Shown here piece by piece: positions 36,093 through 44,921 of a stretch of DNA of 54,373 bases. Below the pieces are notes generated by a model. That model was not told the origin of the DNA, ran no database searches, and saw nothing but the letters and a program-made list of their open reading frames with translations. A program made the position numbers and the translations under genes. Source of the DNA: Prochlorococcus sp. AG-436-E22 (lineage in GTDB: Bacteria; Cyanobacteriota; Cyanobacteriia; PCC-6307; Cyanobiaceae); contig QCPG01000005.1 in NCBI GenBank assembly GCA_003212615.1, positions 1-54,373 on the forward strand, given 5' to 3'. Numbering within the stretch: the first letter of the stretch is position 1; each line of letters begins with the position of its first letter.

Positions 36093-37286
36093 TTAATTGG
36101 AATTATTTTTTTTAAAAAACTTTTTAAAAATAGATTTTTTTTGGAATATCCATGAAGATGCAGATTTTAAGCTTTCAGAAATATCAGGCAACTTAGAAGC
36201 ATATATAAGTCTTCTTGCCTCAAAAGCCAATTTCCCAGATAAAGTAATCCCAAGCCCAGTGATTGAAGCTTCACCTATTCCTAGGCTAATCATTTCACCA
36301 TTGTCTTGAAATTCAAAAGGTAAAAGATCCTTCCCTTGCATTAATAGTTCTAGATTTTTAGCAAGATGATTTCCTTCCTGCATAGCAACTTGAGCTGTTA
36401 TGGGTAAATCCTCCATTCCTTCAATAATTGAAATATCGCCAATAGCAAAACAGTTTTTATGGTTTTCTATTTGCAAATTATTATTAACTAAAATTCTTCC
36501 AAATTTTTTTGTTATTTCATCAGTTTCCAAATAAGACAAATTCGGTTTAACACCTGCAGTCCAAATAACAATATCTTTATCCAAAAAAGTTATTCCAACC
36601 TCATTGGAAATACTAATTTTAGTTTCTGAGACTTCTTTAACTGTTGAATTTAAAAGAATATTGATTTTTCTTTTTTCTAGTGCCTTCTCTGCTTGTTCTC
36701 TATTAAAAATTTTGTTTCTATTAAGAATTTCATTTGATTTTTCTATTAAATTAATTTCAAATTGGTCTGTGAATATATCTTTAATTTTGCATGCCAACTC
36801 AATACCAGAGGGACCACCACCTACTATGAATAACTTTTTATGAATCGAAGTTTTTTGTGATTTGTTTAAAAAAGATTGTAATTTATTAAGATCACTAAAA
36901 TCATTAAAAAAATAACAATTTTCATCTACACCTTTAATAAAAAAACTATTTGGAATAGATCCTGTACAAATTACAAGATATTGATAGCTTAATTTTAAGT
37001 CGTCACTAAATTCAAGAATATTTTCTTTGAAGGAAATCTTGGTTAAACAATTTTTTAAAAAAGTTATACCTGCATCAGAAAAAATATTTGCAAATTCTGG
37101 CGTAGCTTCCCAACTTCTTATTTCTTTACTTAAAACTTCGTACATTAAAGGTTTAAATACAAAGTGAGCTTTAGAATCAACTACAAGAATAGGTAAAGAA
37201 GGATTAAGATTTTTTAAATTTAACGCAAAAGTCATACCTGCAAAACCTGCTCCAACTATTACTATTGGTTTTTGTATCGATTTCAT
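36093..37286 (-). CDS. Type II NAD(P)H dehydrogenase (NDH-2)
   Basis: Single-chain flavoprotein that passes electrons from NAD(P)H to quinone at the membrane. The FAD motif is GAGFAG (12-17), the NADH motif is in FIVGGGPSGIELACKI, CFAIGDI is the second FAD contact, and TAQVAMQEGNHLAKNLEL is a family signature. It has 397 aa. In cyanobacteria NDH-2 is thought to sense redox state. It may be the first gene of the ion-transport block downstream. Confidence 0.9.
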   Translation of the reverse strand: MKSIQKPIVIVGAGFAGMTFALNLKNLNPSLPILVVDSKAHFVFKPLMYEVLSKEIRSWEATPEFANIFSDAGITFLKNCLTKISFKENILEFSDDLKLSYQYLVICTGSIPNSFFIKGVDENCYFFNDFSDLNKLQSFLNKSQKTSIHKKLFIVGGGPSGIELACKIKDIFTDQFEINLIEKSNEILNRNKIFNREQAEKALEKRKINILLNSTVKEVSETKISISNEVGITFLDKDIVIWTAGVKPNLSYLETDEITKKFGRILVNNNLQIENHKNCFAIGDISIIEGMEDLPITAQVAMQEGNHLAKNLELLMQGKDLLPFEFQDNGEMISLGIGEASITGLGITLSGKLAFEARRLIYASKLPDISESLKSASSWIFQKKSIFKKFFKKNNSN

Positions 37287-37381
37287 TAGCGAAATATTGT
37301 TATGCGTAAATGTATTATTAAACTATACGAATAATTTTCAAATTGAGCGAAATAACATTAAACTGATAATCAACTTGAAGA

Positions 37382-38107
37382 ATGATTGAAAACATCCATA
37401 AAAATATTCAACCTGAATTAATAAAAAAATATAATCTGGAGCTAATCGATATGAAGCCTCAAGCAATGCTTAAATGGGGTTATGAAAAGTTTGATAATCA
37501 ATTTGCCATAACAACAAGTTTTGGCATACAGTCATCAGTGCTTTTAAATATGGTAAGTAAATTATTTCTGCAAAGAAAAATCAAAATATTTTGGATAGAT
37601 ACAGGTTACCTACCTCCAGAAACATACCAATATGCTGAAAAACTTATTGAAGATTTATCCTTAGAAGTAGAAGTTCTGCAAAGTAAATTATCTCCAGCAA
37701 GAATGGAGGCTATACACGGAAAACTTTGGGAAACAAATAAAGTGAATGATTTAGATAAGTATCATGAATTAAGAAAGATAAAACCTTTAGAAAATGGTCT
37801 AGAAAAATATAATATTTACTGCTGGGCAAGCGGTGTGAGAGCTGGCCAAACAGAAAACAGAAATAAAATGAGATTCCTGGACATTATTCGGAAAAGGCTT
37901 TCTTTAAGGCCTTTATTAAATTGGACAAATAAAGATATTTTTTATTATATGAAAGAGAATAATCTACCTGCTCATCCACTTTTTAGCAAAGGTTACTCTA
38001 CTGTAGGCGATTGGCACTCCAGCACTCCTGATGGTATCGAAAAAAAAGGCAGAAATACACGATTTGGAGGGATTAAACAAGAATGTGGAATACATACAAA
38101 TAATTGA
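37382..38107 (+). CDS. cysH: Phosphoadenylyl-sulfate reductase
   Basis: Reduces PAPS to sulfite with thioredoxin. ITTSFGIQSSVLL binds the nucleotide, IFWIDTGYLPPETY and YCWASGVRAGQT follow, and KQECGIH carries the catalytic Cys near the C-terminus. The Cys-Cys pairs of APS-type enzymes are absent, so the PAPS type is favoured. It has 241 aa. coaX lies 15 nt downstream. Confidence 0.92.
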   Translation: MIENIHKNIQPELIKKYNLELIDMKPQAMLKWGYEKFDNQFAITTSFGIQSSVLLNMVSKLFLQRKIKIFWIDTGYLPPETYQYAEKLIEDLSLEVEVLQSKLSPARMEAIHGKLWETNKVNDLDKYHELRKIKPLENGLEKYNIYCWASGVRAGQTENRNKMRFLDIIRKRLSLRPLLNWTNKDIFYYMKENNLPAHPLFSKGYSTVGDWHSSTPDGIEKKGRNTRFGGIKQECGIHTNN

Positions 38108-38122
38108 ATTGATCATACAAAA

Positions 38123-38818
38123 ATGATCTCAGATATAAATTTTTTGTTAGTGGGCAATAGTAGGCTTCATTGGGCTAACTATTCTAAAAAGCAATCTAAA
38201 TTCTTCCATACCAAAAAAGAACAGAAGGTTCCAGAAAATATAGATGTCAATCAATTAATTTGGGCTTCTGTAGGAGAATTACCTAATTTTTCACTGAAAG
38301 AAGAAAATGAAATAAAAACCAAAGATATTCAGTTATCAAATCTCCCTGATTATTTGGGAATTGATAGAGCTCTTGCTTGTCTCGCAGCTCTAAACACTAT
38401 TGAAAACCCTTTAAAAAAAGATTTGGTAATTGCAGATTTTGGAACAATATTATCGATAACAAAATTAAATTCAAATGGGTCGATTCTCGGTGGTCAACTT
38501 ATTCCAGGGTTTCTAACACAATTAAAATCAATGGAACAAAACACAAAAAATCTTAAAGTTCCAAAAAAATATGAAATCCCTACAAAAGATTTTTTGATTA
38601 ATACAGAAGAGGCAATTTTAAAAGGAGTAATAAATTCTCTTACTGGTGTTATTAAGAGTTCATTTAATCCACTAAAGGATATCTTGATAACTTGTGGAGG
38701 AGACTCTGAATTCTTTGCAAAATCTCTAGAAACAAACAAACAAAATATAATCAATGCTCCTAATTTAGTTATGGAGGGCATGATCATGCACCAACTATCT
38801 TTCAAAGAATTAATTTAA
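38123..38818 (+). CDS. coaX: Type III pantothenate kinase (divergent)
   Basis: The first step of coenzyme A synthesis. ASKHA-type P-loop NFLLVGNSRLHWA replaces the usual D-x-G-N-S/T-R start, with LVIADFGTILSITKL (Asp-Phe-Gly-Thr, phosphate 2) and GSILGGQLIPGFLTQLKSM after it. DILITCGGDSEFF is the adenosine region. It has 231 aa and is shorter and more diverged than usual CoaX. It overlaps the end of the convergent peroxiredoxin by 9 nt. Confidence 0.75.
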   Translation: MISDINFLLVGNSRLHWANYSKKQSKFFHTKKEQKVPENIDVNQLIWASVGELPNFSLKEENEIKTKDIQLSNLPDYLGIDRALACLAALNTIENPLKKDLVIADFGTILSITKLNSNGSILGGQLIPGFLTQLKSMEQNTKNLKVPKKYEIPTKDFLINTEEAILKGVINSLTGVIKSSFNPLKDILITCGGDSEFFAKSLETNKQNIINAPNLVMEGMIMHQLSFKELI

Positions 38819-39277
38819 TCCAAGATCCGCAATTATATGATCAGCCATTATTGCTGCTTTTACCTTGAGGTAAATTTTTTCGATATTACCATCAGTATCA
38901 ATTAAAAATGTATTTCTCATCATACCCATATATTCTTTTCCCATAAATTTCTTAAGTCCATAGCTATCGTAATCAGAAGAAACTTTATAAGGTTCAGGAT
39001 CAGTTAAAAGAATAAAAGGTAAATTAAATTTTTCTATAAACTTCTGATGAGAAGCGGCATTATCTTTACTGATACCAAGAACAACAATATTATTTTTTTG
39101 GAGTAAATCCCAATTCTCTTTAAAATTACAGGCTTCTTTAGTACATCCTGGAGTATTATCTTTTGGATAAAAATATAGTATTATTCTTTTACCTTTAAAA
39201 TCACTAAGAGCAACTTCTTGCTCAAAAGAATCTTTTAATTTAAATTCTGGTGCTTTGTCGCCAACCTTAAGAGCCAT
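38810..39277 (-). CDS. bcp: Peroxiredoxin (Bcp / PrxQ type)
   Basis: Thioredoxin-dependent peroxidase. YFYPKDNTPGCTKEAC holds the peroxidatic Cys45 and resolving Cys50, the PrxQ spacing. I chose ATG 39277 (MALKVGDKAPEF, 155 aa); residues further upstream are not family-like. Its start codon shares base 39277 with the divergent phosphopantetheinyl transferase start. Confidence 0.93.
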   Translation of the reverse strand: MALKVGDKAPEFKLKDSFEQEVALSDFKGKRIILYFYPKDNTPGCTKEACNFKENWDLLQKNNIVVLGISKDNAASHQKFIEKFNLPFILLTDPEPYKVSSDYDSYGLKKFMGKEYMGMMRNTFLIDTDGNIEKIYLKVKAAIMADHIIADLGLN

Positions 39278-39933
39278 TGAAATTATTAAATGAGTATGAA
39301 TATAAAATACCAAAAATTTGGTTTTATGAGATTAAAGGTGTGCAAGATATCGCAACGGTAGAAGAAATTAAAACTGCAAAAAATCTATCAAGTTCAAGAT
39401 CAAAGATTTTTTTAGAAACAAGAGCTTATTTACGACAATCACTTTCAACACTTTTTGATTTAGATCCCCTAAAAATTCCGATTAATGCTCATCCTGGACA
39501 ACCTCCAAGTTTACCCTCTGGCATGGGAAATATAAGTTTAAGTCATTGTATAGATGCCATTACTATAGTCTGGCATAAAAGCAAAATAGGGATTGATATT
39601 GAGAGAACAGATAGAGATTTTAACCATATAAAATTTGCAGAAAAATATTTTTTTCATACCAATAAATCAATCCATAATAATTGTTTGACAAAAAATATGA
39701 TATTAAATCAATGGTGTGCTGTTGAAGCGGCTATAAAATGGGATCATGGAAAATTAGCTAAAGACATAAACCATTGGCAATATTTTGAAAAGCCAAAAGA
39801 GTTAATTCATAAGAAGAAAAACATACATTTAAATTATTCACGGATTAACTTCCATAATTGGACTATTGCTTTAGCTTACGAAGAGAAAAATTCTTTAAAT
39901 CCTGAGATTATTTGTTGTTCGAAAAATTTTTAG
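39277..39933 (+). CDS. 4'-phosphopantetheinyl transferase
   Basis: Sfp/HetI-type enzyme that activates carrier proteins with the phosphopantetheine arm from CoA. The Mg2+ site GIDIERTDRDF, PSGMGNISLSHC in the preceding strand and WCAVEAAIKWDHGK (W/A-x-x-E-A-x-x-K) are intact. It has 218 aa and starts at TTG. It is probably the holo-ACP synthase of this genome. CoaX next door makes the CoA precursor, a sensible functional neighbour. It overlaps the convergent rarA by 4 nt. Confidence 0.85.
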   Translation: MKLLNEYEYKIPKIWFYEIKGVQDIATVEEIKTAKNLSSSRSKIFLETRAYLRQSLSTLFDLDPLKIPINAHPGQPPSLPSGMGNISLSHCIDAITIVWHKSKIGIDIERTDRDFNHIKFAEKYFFHTNKSIHNNCLTKNMILNQWCAVEAAIKWDHGKLAKDINHWQYFEKPKELIHKKKNIHLNYSRINFHNWTIALAYEEKNSLNPEIICCSKNF

Positions 39934-41219
39934 TTTTCTTTTCTTCTAAGCAGTTCTTCATATTTAGTGTTCTCCCATCCATTATTATTTGGTTCCCATA
40001 TTTTTAAACCTCTTAAAGATTTAGGAAGATATTCTTGTGCAACCCAATTACCTGGATAATTATGAGGATTGACATAACTATTAGAATTATTTTTTAAATG
40101 CAGTGGAACATCAAAAGCATTGGTAAATTTGATTGTTTCAATTGCTTTAAAAATACTTTTCGTACTATTACTTTTTGGAGACATGGCTAAATATAAAGAA
40201 GCCTGCGTTAAAAAATATAATCCTTCTGGAAAACCAACCCTATCAAAAGCATCACAACAGGACTTTACAACTACTATGCCATTAGGATCAGCCAGTCCAA
40301 TATCTTCACTGGCAGATATAAGAAGTCTTCTAAAAATAAAATTAGGATCTTCACCAGCCTCCAGCATATTCGCAAGCCAGAATAAAGTTGCATCTGGATC
40401 AGAACCTCTTATGGACTTAATAAAAGCACTTATTACATCGTAATGATTCTGACCATTTTTATCGTAAACAATATTTTTCTTTTGAATCGCATCCTCTGCT
40501 ATTGAGAGATTAATGTTGGTTTCTTTAGCATCATTTTCAGCAGTTGATTCTATGGCCATCTCTAAGGCATTGATTAATGTTCTTGCATCACCGCCAGAAA
40601 ATTTAATTAAATGGCTTGTTGCATCCTGGGTTAAATAAACCCTCTTTGAATCTTTTTGTTTTGAATAGTGAGTTATGACTTTTTGTATTATTCTCTGCAA
40701 ATCATTTTCAGCCAAAGGAAGTAACGTAAAAATACGAGACCTACTAACAAGCGCTTTATTAACTGCAAAGAAAGGGTTTTCAGTCGTAGCACCAATAAAA
40801 GTTATAGTTCCATTTTCTATTGATGGTAATAAAGCATCTTGTTGAACTGTTGTAAATCTATGAACCTCATCTATAAATAAAATTGTTTTTCTTTTTGAAT
40901 TTATTAATCTATCTTTTGCATTAGCGATTTCATTTCTTAATTCTTTAAGACTGGATAATACTGCATTTAACTTAATTAATTTTGAACGAGTATTAAAAGA
41001 AATAATTTCAATTAGAGTAGTTTTTCCAACACCAGGAGGTCCAGAAAAAATAAAATTAGTAATTTTATCATTTAATATTGCACTTCTTAAAAGCGAATTC
41101 TCATTCAAGATTGGTTGTTGACCAAAAAAATCTTCCAACTTCTTTGGTCTTAATTTATCTGCCAAAGGCGCATTATTTTCTATTTGGGAATAGTTAGTAA
41201 ATAAATTTTCTGAATGCAT
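39930..41219 (-). CDS. rarA: Replication-associated recombination protein A (RarA/MgsA)
   Basis: AAA+ ATPase acting at stalled replication forks. ADKLRPKKLEDFFGQ is the signature start, Walker A is GPPGVGKTT (60-68), Walker B FIDEVHRF (115-122), sensor 1 FIGATTENPFF, arginine finger region SRSRIFTL and sensor 2 SGGDARTLINALEMA. A C-terminal tetramer domain follows. It has 429 aa. Its stop overlaps the transferase stop region by 4 nt. Confidence 0.93.
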   Translation of the reverse strand: MHSENLFTNYSQIENNAPLADKLRPKKLEDFFGQQPILNENSLLRSAILNDKITNFIFSGPPGVGKTTLIEIISFNTRSKLIKLNAVLSSLKELRNEIANAKDRLINSKRKTILFIDEVHRFTTVQQDALLPSIENGTITFIGATTENPFFAVNKALVSRSRIFTLLPLAENDLQRIIQKVITHYSKQKDSKRVYLTQDATSHLIKFSGGDARTLINALEMAIESTAENDAKETNINLSIAEDAIQKKNIVYDKNGQNHYDVISAFIKSIRGSDPDATLFWLANMLEAGEDPNFIFRRLLISASEDIGLADPNGIVVVKSCCDAFDRVGFPEGLYFLTQASLYLAMSPKSNSTKSIFKAIETIKFTNAFDVPLHLKNNSNSYVNPHNYPGNWVAQEYLPKSLRGLKIWEPNNNGWENTKYEELLRRKEN

Positions 41220-41252
41220 ATTAATAAAATCAAAAAATCATTACTTTCAAGT

Positions 41253-42890
41253 CTATGTAATTACTGTAGGAGTTTCCATTTGAGTAAGTTTTGAAATGTT
41301 TAATAAAGCATCTAAATCATTTATTAGAGGTTTCAAAGCGACCTGAGGATTTAACGAAAGATTCTCTTGAGGATTGAAAAATTTCTCAAAGTAAAGTCTT
41401 AATGTTGCACCCTTAGTTCCAGTTCCAGAAAGGCGTACAATTACTCGAGAATTATCATCAAGCACCAACCTTAAACCTTGATTTTCACTTATGGAATTAT
41501 CAACGGGATCTAAATATGAAAAGTTATCTGCAATTTTAACTAAATGGCCCGCAAAAGTGGTTCCTTTTAAATTTTCAAGCATAGAAGTTAGATTACCAAA
41601 AATTTGATTAGCAATATTTGAGGGGATTGCCTCATAATCATGTCTTGAATAATAATTCCTACCAAATTGTTTCCAATGATTCTGCATCAAATCACTGACC
41701 GAACATCTTTTCTCAGCTAAAACTTGTAACCAATACAAAACTGCCCATAATCCATCTTTCTCTCTTACATGATTACTACCTGTTCCGAAACTTTCTTCTC
41801 CACATAAAGTAATTAAATTAGAATCTAAAAGATTTCCAAAAAACTTCCAGCCCGTAGGTGTCTCAAAACAAGGTATATTTAATGCTCGAGCAACATTATC
41901 AACCGCTGAGCTGGTTGGCATGGATCGTGCAACACCTGTAATACCATCTTTATATCCAGGAACACATTTGGTGTTAGCAGTGATAACTGCAAGGCTATCA
42001 CTAGGATTTACAAAACATGCACTTCCTAAAATCATATTCCTATCTCCATCTCCATCGCAAGCAGCACCAAAACTATAAGATTTTTTATTTAATAACAAAT
42101 CAGCCAAATGGGATGCATAGGTAAGATTAGGATCAGGATGTAAACCTCCAAAATCTTTTAACGGGTTACCATTCATGACACAATCATGAGAAAGACCCAT
42201 TTTTTCAACAAAAATATTTTTTGCATATGGGCCTGTAACCGCATTCATTGCATCAAAGATTAAAGAGAAGTCTTTCTTTAAAAAATCACTAATTTGATCA
42301 AAATCAAAAATTTTCTCCATCAAATTAGAATAATCTTTCAATCCATCAATAATTTCTAAGGTAGTTTCACCGTAAGAATAAGTTCCATATTTACTAAAAT
42401 CAGGCAATTGAATTTTACAAATTTTATAATTAGTTAGTAATTGTGAAGCCTTAAAAATCTTATTAGTAATTATCTCTGGCGCTGGGCCACCATTAGAGAT
42501 ATTTAATTTCACTCCAAAGTCGCCATCAATCCCACCAGGATTATGACTTGCAGAAAGAATAATTCCACCAATAGCGTTTTCTTTTCTAATTAAATGTGAT
42601 GTCGCAGGAGTAGATAATAAACCGTATTTAGGAACAATAACCTTTTTAACTTTATGAGCAACGCATATTTGCACAATTTTTTCTATAGCTTCAATATTGC
42701 CATATCGGCCATCACCACCAACTACTAATGTTGAACCTTGTAAATCTTCCAAGGATTCTAAGATTGCTTCAATAAAAATTTCTAGATAATGTTCTTCCTG
42801 AAACTTTAAAGTACTTTTTCTTAAACCAGAAGTGCCTGGTTTTTGATCTAAAAAAGGAGAACTTATATTAATTACATTAACTTGAGTCAT
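41253..42890 (-). CDS. pgm: Phosphoglucomutase
   Basis: Interconverts glucose 1- and 6-phosphate for glycogen and sugar-nucleotide metabolism. The phosphoserine is Ser115 in SASHNPGG, the Mg2+ loop is CDGDGDRNM, the sugar specificity loop is CGEESFGTGSNHVREKDG (glucose type), and the C-terminal phosphate site is VRLSGTGTKGATLRLYFE. It has 545 aa, the alpha-PGM type. A small membrane protein gene lies upstream. Confidence 0.94.
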   Translation of the reverse strand: MTQVNVINISSPFLDQKPGTSGLRKSTLKFQEEHYLEIFIEAILESLEDLQGSTLVVGGDGRYGNIEAIEKIVQICVAHKVKKVIVPKYGLLSTPATSHLIRKENAIGGIILSASHNPGGIDGDFGVKLNISNGGPAPEIITNKIFKASQLLTNYKICKIQLPDFSKYGTYSYGETTLEIIDGLKDYSNLMEKIFDFDQISDFLKKDFSLIFDAMNAVTGPYAKNIFVEKMGLSHDCVMNGNPLKDFGGLHPDPNLTYASHLADLLLNKKSYSFGAACDGDGDRNMILGSACFVNPSDSLAVITANTKCVPGYKDGITGVARSMPTSSAVDNVARALNIPCFETPTGWKFFGNLLDSNLITLCGEESFGTGSNHVREKDGLWAVLYWLQVLAEKRCSVSDLMQNHWKQFGRNYYSRHDYEAIPSNIANQIFGNLTSMLENLKGTTFAGHLVKIADNFSYLDPVDNSISENQGLRLVLDDNSRVIVRLSGTGTKGATLRLYFEKFFNPQENLSLNPQVALKPLINDLDALLNISKLTQMETPTVIT

Positions 42891-42922
42891 ATGTTTAAGA
42901 AACTTCCAAGAATCTAACTAAA

Positions 42923-43093
42923 TTAATGAGGCATTTCTGATGTTCTTAACATAGCGATAAACCATAATGAAGAAATCAATAATGCACTGAGGATTCCGTA
43001 ATTAACACCAAATTTAGAGATTGTGATTGGAACTATAATTGGAAATGTTAATGCTCCAAACAAAGGTGTAAAAGCTACAATTTTTTTCAACAT
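42923..43093 (-). CDS. Small two-helix membrane protein, unknown
   Basis: A 56-aa ORF starting at ATG 43093 (MLKKIVAFTPLFG), 9 nt inside the end of the DUF4912 gene. It has two hydrophobic stretches (about 4-24, 31-49) and a short polar end (RTSEMPH). No family is recognised. It sits between DUF4912 and pgm on the same strand. The longer frame beginning at 43111 is less likely. Confidence 0.6.
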   Translation of the reverse strand: MLKKIVAFTPLFGALTFPIIVPITISKFGVNYGILSALLISSLWFIAMLRTSEMPH

Positions 43094-43101
43094 TAATTTA
43101 A

Positions 43102-44298
43102 TTAAAACCATTCTGGGTCAGCATTATCTTTTTCATTAGTATCGTCTAGTGGAGTCGCTCTATCAAATTTCATTGATATACTTTTTTCTTGCGCACCAGA
43201 TACATCAACAGCTTTAATATCGTATTTTTGAGTCCCATCTCTAAATGGAACTTGAATTCTAAACGTGCCATCAGCCGCAAGAGGAACGTCTTCTCCACCA
43301 ATTGTTAGTTTTGCAGAAGGTTCAGTTGCTCCATAAACAATTAACTCAGCATCTGCAACAAGCCAAAAAGATCTATTTTTAATAATTCCACGTCCAGATT
43401 CATTTAAACCAGAAGACCATTTACCAGCACCTGAATCAGTAAGGTTATCATTTTGATCTGTTGAATTTACATTTTCCATAAATTCTTCTGAACCAACTTT
43501 CCTTCTAAGAGTGATGTTAGTTGCTGCTTGATATAACCTTTCATGGATACCATTTTGTTCTGAGGTAACGTGATTTGAAATATCTGGAATTGACTCAGAC
43601 GTAGCATCCAAATTAAATGGAACAAATTTGTCAAGAATTTGCTCAGATGGATGGGATCCAGGGACACGACTTGTTGAAGAGAATGCCAGAGACATCCATT
43701 TAAAACCATATTTATAACCTAATTCAACTTTATAGTCTCTATCTGCCAGTGGGATTGGTAAGTACCACTCAGTACTATAACTATCTACTGTTATTTCCCT
43801 AAGTGTTCCTTGATTTAGATTGCTTCCGTCAGAACCAGATGCATCAAATAATCGTAAACATAATTTATTTGCCCCCAAAGATTGTGCTTTTTCTCTATCA
43901 GCGTCGGAAATTTGCCAAAAAACATATGCCCAATCTGGATCTCGGGGCAAGAAAACTACGTTTGTTTTAACTTCTTCATTCCTGTTGAAGGTATTGAAAT
44001 CAGAAGTATTTTTAAGATCTGACTGGGGTGTACTTATATTTGTTTGCTTAAAAGATTTTTCTTGATATTTAAGTATTAAGTCAACTAAAACAGCCTTTGT
44101 TTTACGACTATATAGAGGAACTGATAATTTACTTGCTTGTTGACGTAATTGTCTGAGGGTTAGTGAGATTAATTCTCCTTTATTCATGATCCCATCAGCC
44201 ACTTTAAAATCTCCGTTTTTGTTTGGGATCAGTATGTTCTTTTTTTTTAGCAATTGTGTGTCTTTTAGCTCTGTCGTCAGGATCCTCTGACTACTCAT
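43102..44298 (-). CDS. DUF4912-containing protein
   Basis: The N-terminus has a Rho-N/SAP-like stretch (LISLTLRQLRQQASKLSVP). The central DUF4912 part has VVFLPRDPDWAYVFWQIS, REITVDSYSTEWYLPIPLADRDYKVELGYK and WMSLAFSSTSRVPG. The end has ATEPSAKLTIGGEDVPLAADGTFRIQVPFRDG, an Ig-like bacterial surface-type module. The length is 398 aa from ATG 44298; ATG 44187 (MNKGELIS) is an alternative. Function unknown; nucleic-acid contact by the N-terminus is possible. pgm is two genes downstream. Confidence 0.8.
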   Translation of the reverse strand: MSSQRILTTELKDTQLLKKKNILIPNKNGDFKVADGIMNKGELISLTLRQLRQQASKLSVPLYSRKTKAVLVDLILKYQEKSFKQTNISTPQSDLKNTSDFNTFNRNEEVKTNVVFLPRDPDWAYVFWQISDADREKAQSLGANKLCLRLFDASGSDGSNLNQGTLREITVDSYSTEWYLPIPLADRDYKVELGYKYGFKWMSLAFSSTSRVPGSHPSEQILDKFVPFNLDATSESIPDISNHVTSEQNGIHERLYQAATNITLRRKVGSEEFMENVNSTDQNDNLTDSGAGKWSSGLNESGRGIIKNRSFWLVADAELIVYGATEPSAKLTIGGEDVPLAADGTFRIQVPFRDGTQKYDIKAVDVSGAQEKSISMKFDRATPLDDTNEKDNADPEWF

Positions 44299-44471
44299 AA
44301 ATTTTCAAAATTCATATTTCTCTTCAAAATAGTTGGTATCAGAGGAATTAATTAATTTTCAGAGATAGTTTAAATGTAAATTAATTTTCTTTTTTTTTAA
44401 ATTTTATTACCTGAATTTGTTAACAACTCAACAAAAATATATTTTTTCTTCGGGATCAATTAAAAGGTAAT

Positions 44472-44825
44472 TCAGCGTTGTTCAACTAAAAGTACTAAAT
44501 CATCAATCTCTAAATCCTCAATACTTTTACCTATTTTTTTGGAAAAAGTACTTAATTTTTTTGAAGTAGATTCTAACTGCTCATAAAAAAGATCACTAAA
44601 TTGTTTATCATCAAATTTTTTGGATTGGTTATCACACCATTCTCTCAGGGGATTTTTTTTGTGATATTCAAAACTATTATTTACATTGATAATTTTTAAT
44701 ATCTGGAGGCAATGAGCGAGAATTCTTAAATGATGTTTCTGCATTAGAGGTAGATCAAGATTATCAATTTCTTTAATAGTTTCTATGTTTAATGGGTTAG
44801 GTAAGGGATCAAGATGATTAGACAT
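44472..44825 (-). CDS. Conserved cyanobacterial hypothetical protein
   Basis: A 117-aa helical protein with LPLMQKHHLRILAHCLQILK and REWCDNQ (Trp-Cys-x-x-Gln), divergent from sufB (96 nt between starts). I see no helix-turn-helix and no Cys cluster, so it is not the SufR repressor that often sits here in other cyanobacteria. Function is unknown. Confidence 0.65.
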   Translation of the reverse strand: MSNHLDPLPNPLNIETIKEIDNLDLPLMQKHHLRILAHCLQILKIINVNNSFEYHKKNPLREWCDNQSKKFDDKQFSDLFYEQLESTSKKLSTFSKKIGKSIEDLEIDDLVLLVEQR

Positions 44826-44921
44826 TAATTTTTAGTTTTAATAAAGGGAAAAAACTCAATATTGGGGGTATCTTTCGTTAAAGTATATAAGCTAATAATA
44901 ATAGGTTAATTTTTGGGTAAC

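Noticed and set aside
43467-43709. 80-aa ORF within the DUF4912 gene
   Set aside because: It is a shadow frame on the same strand; no start signal, and the DUF4912 reading frame is clearly coding.
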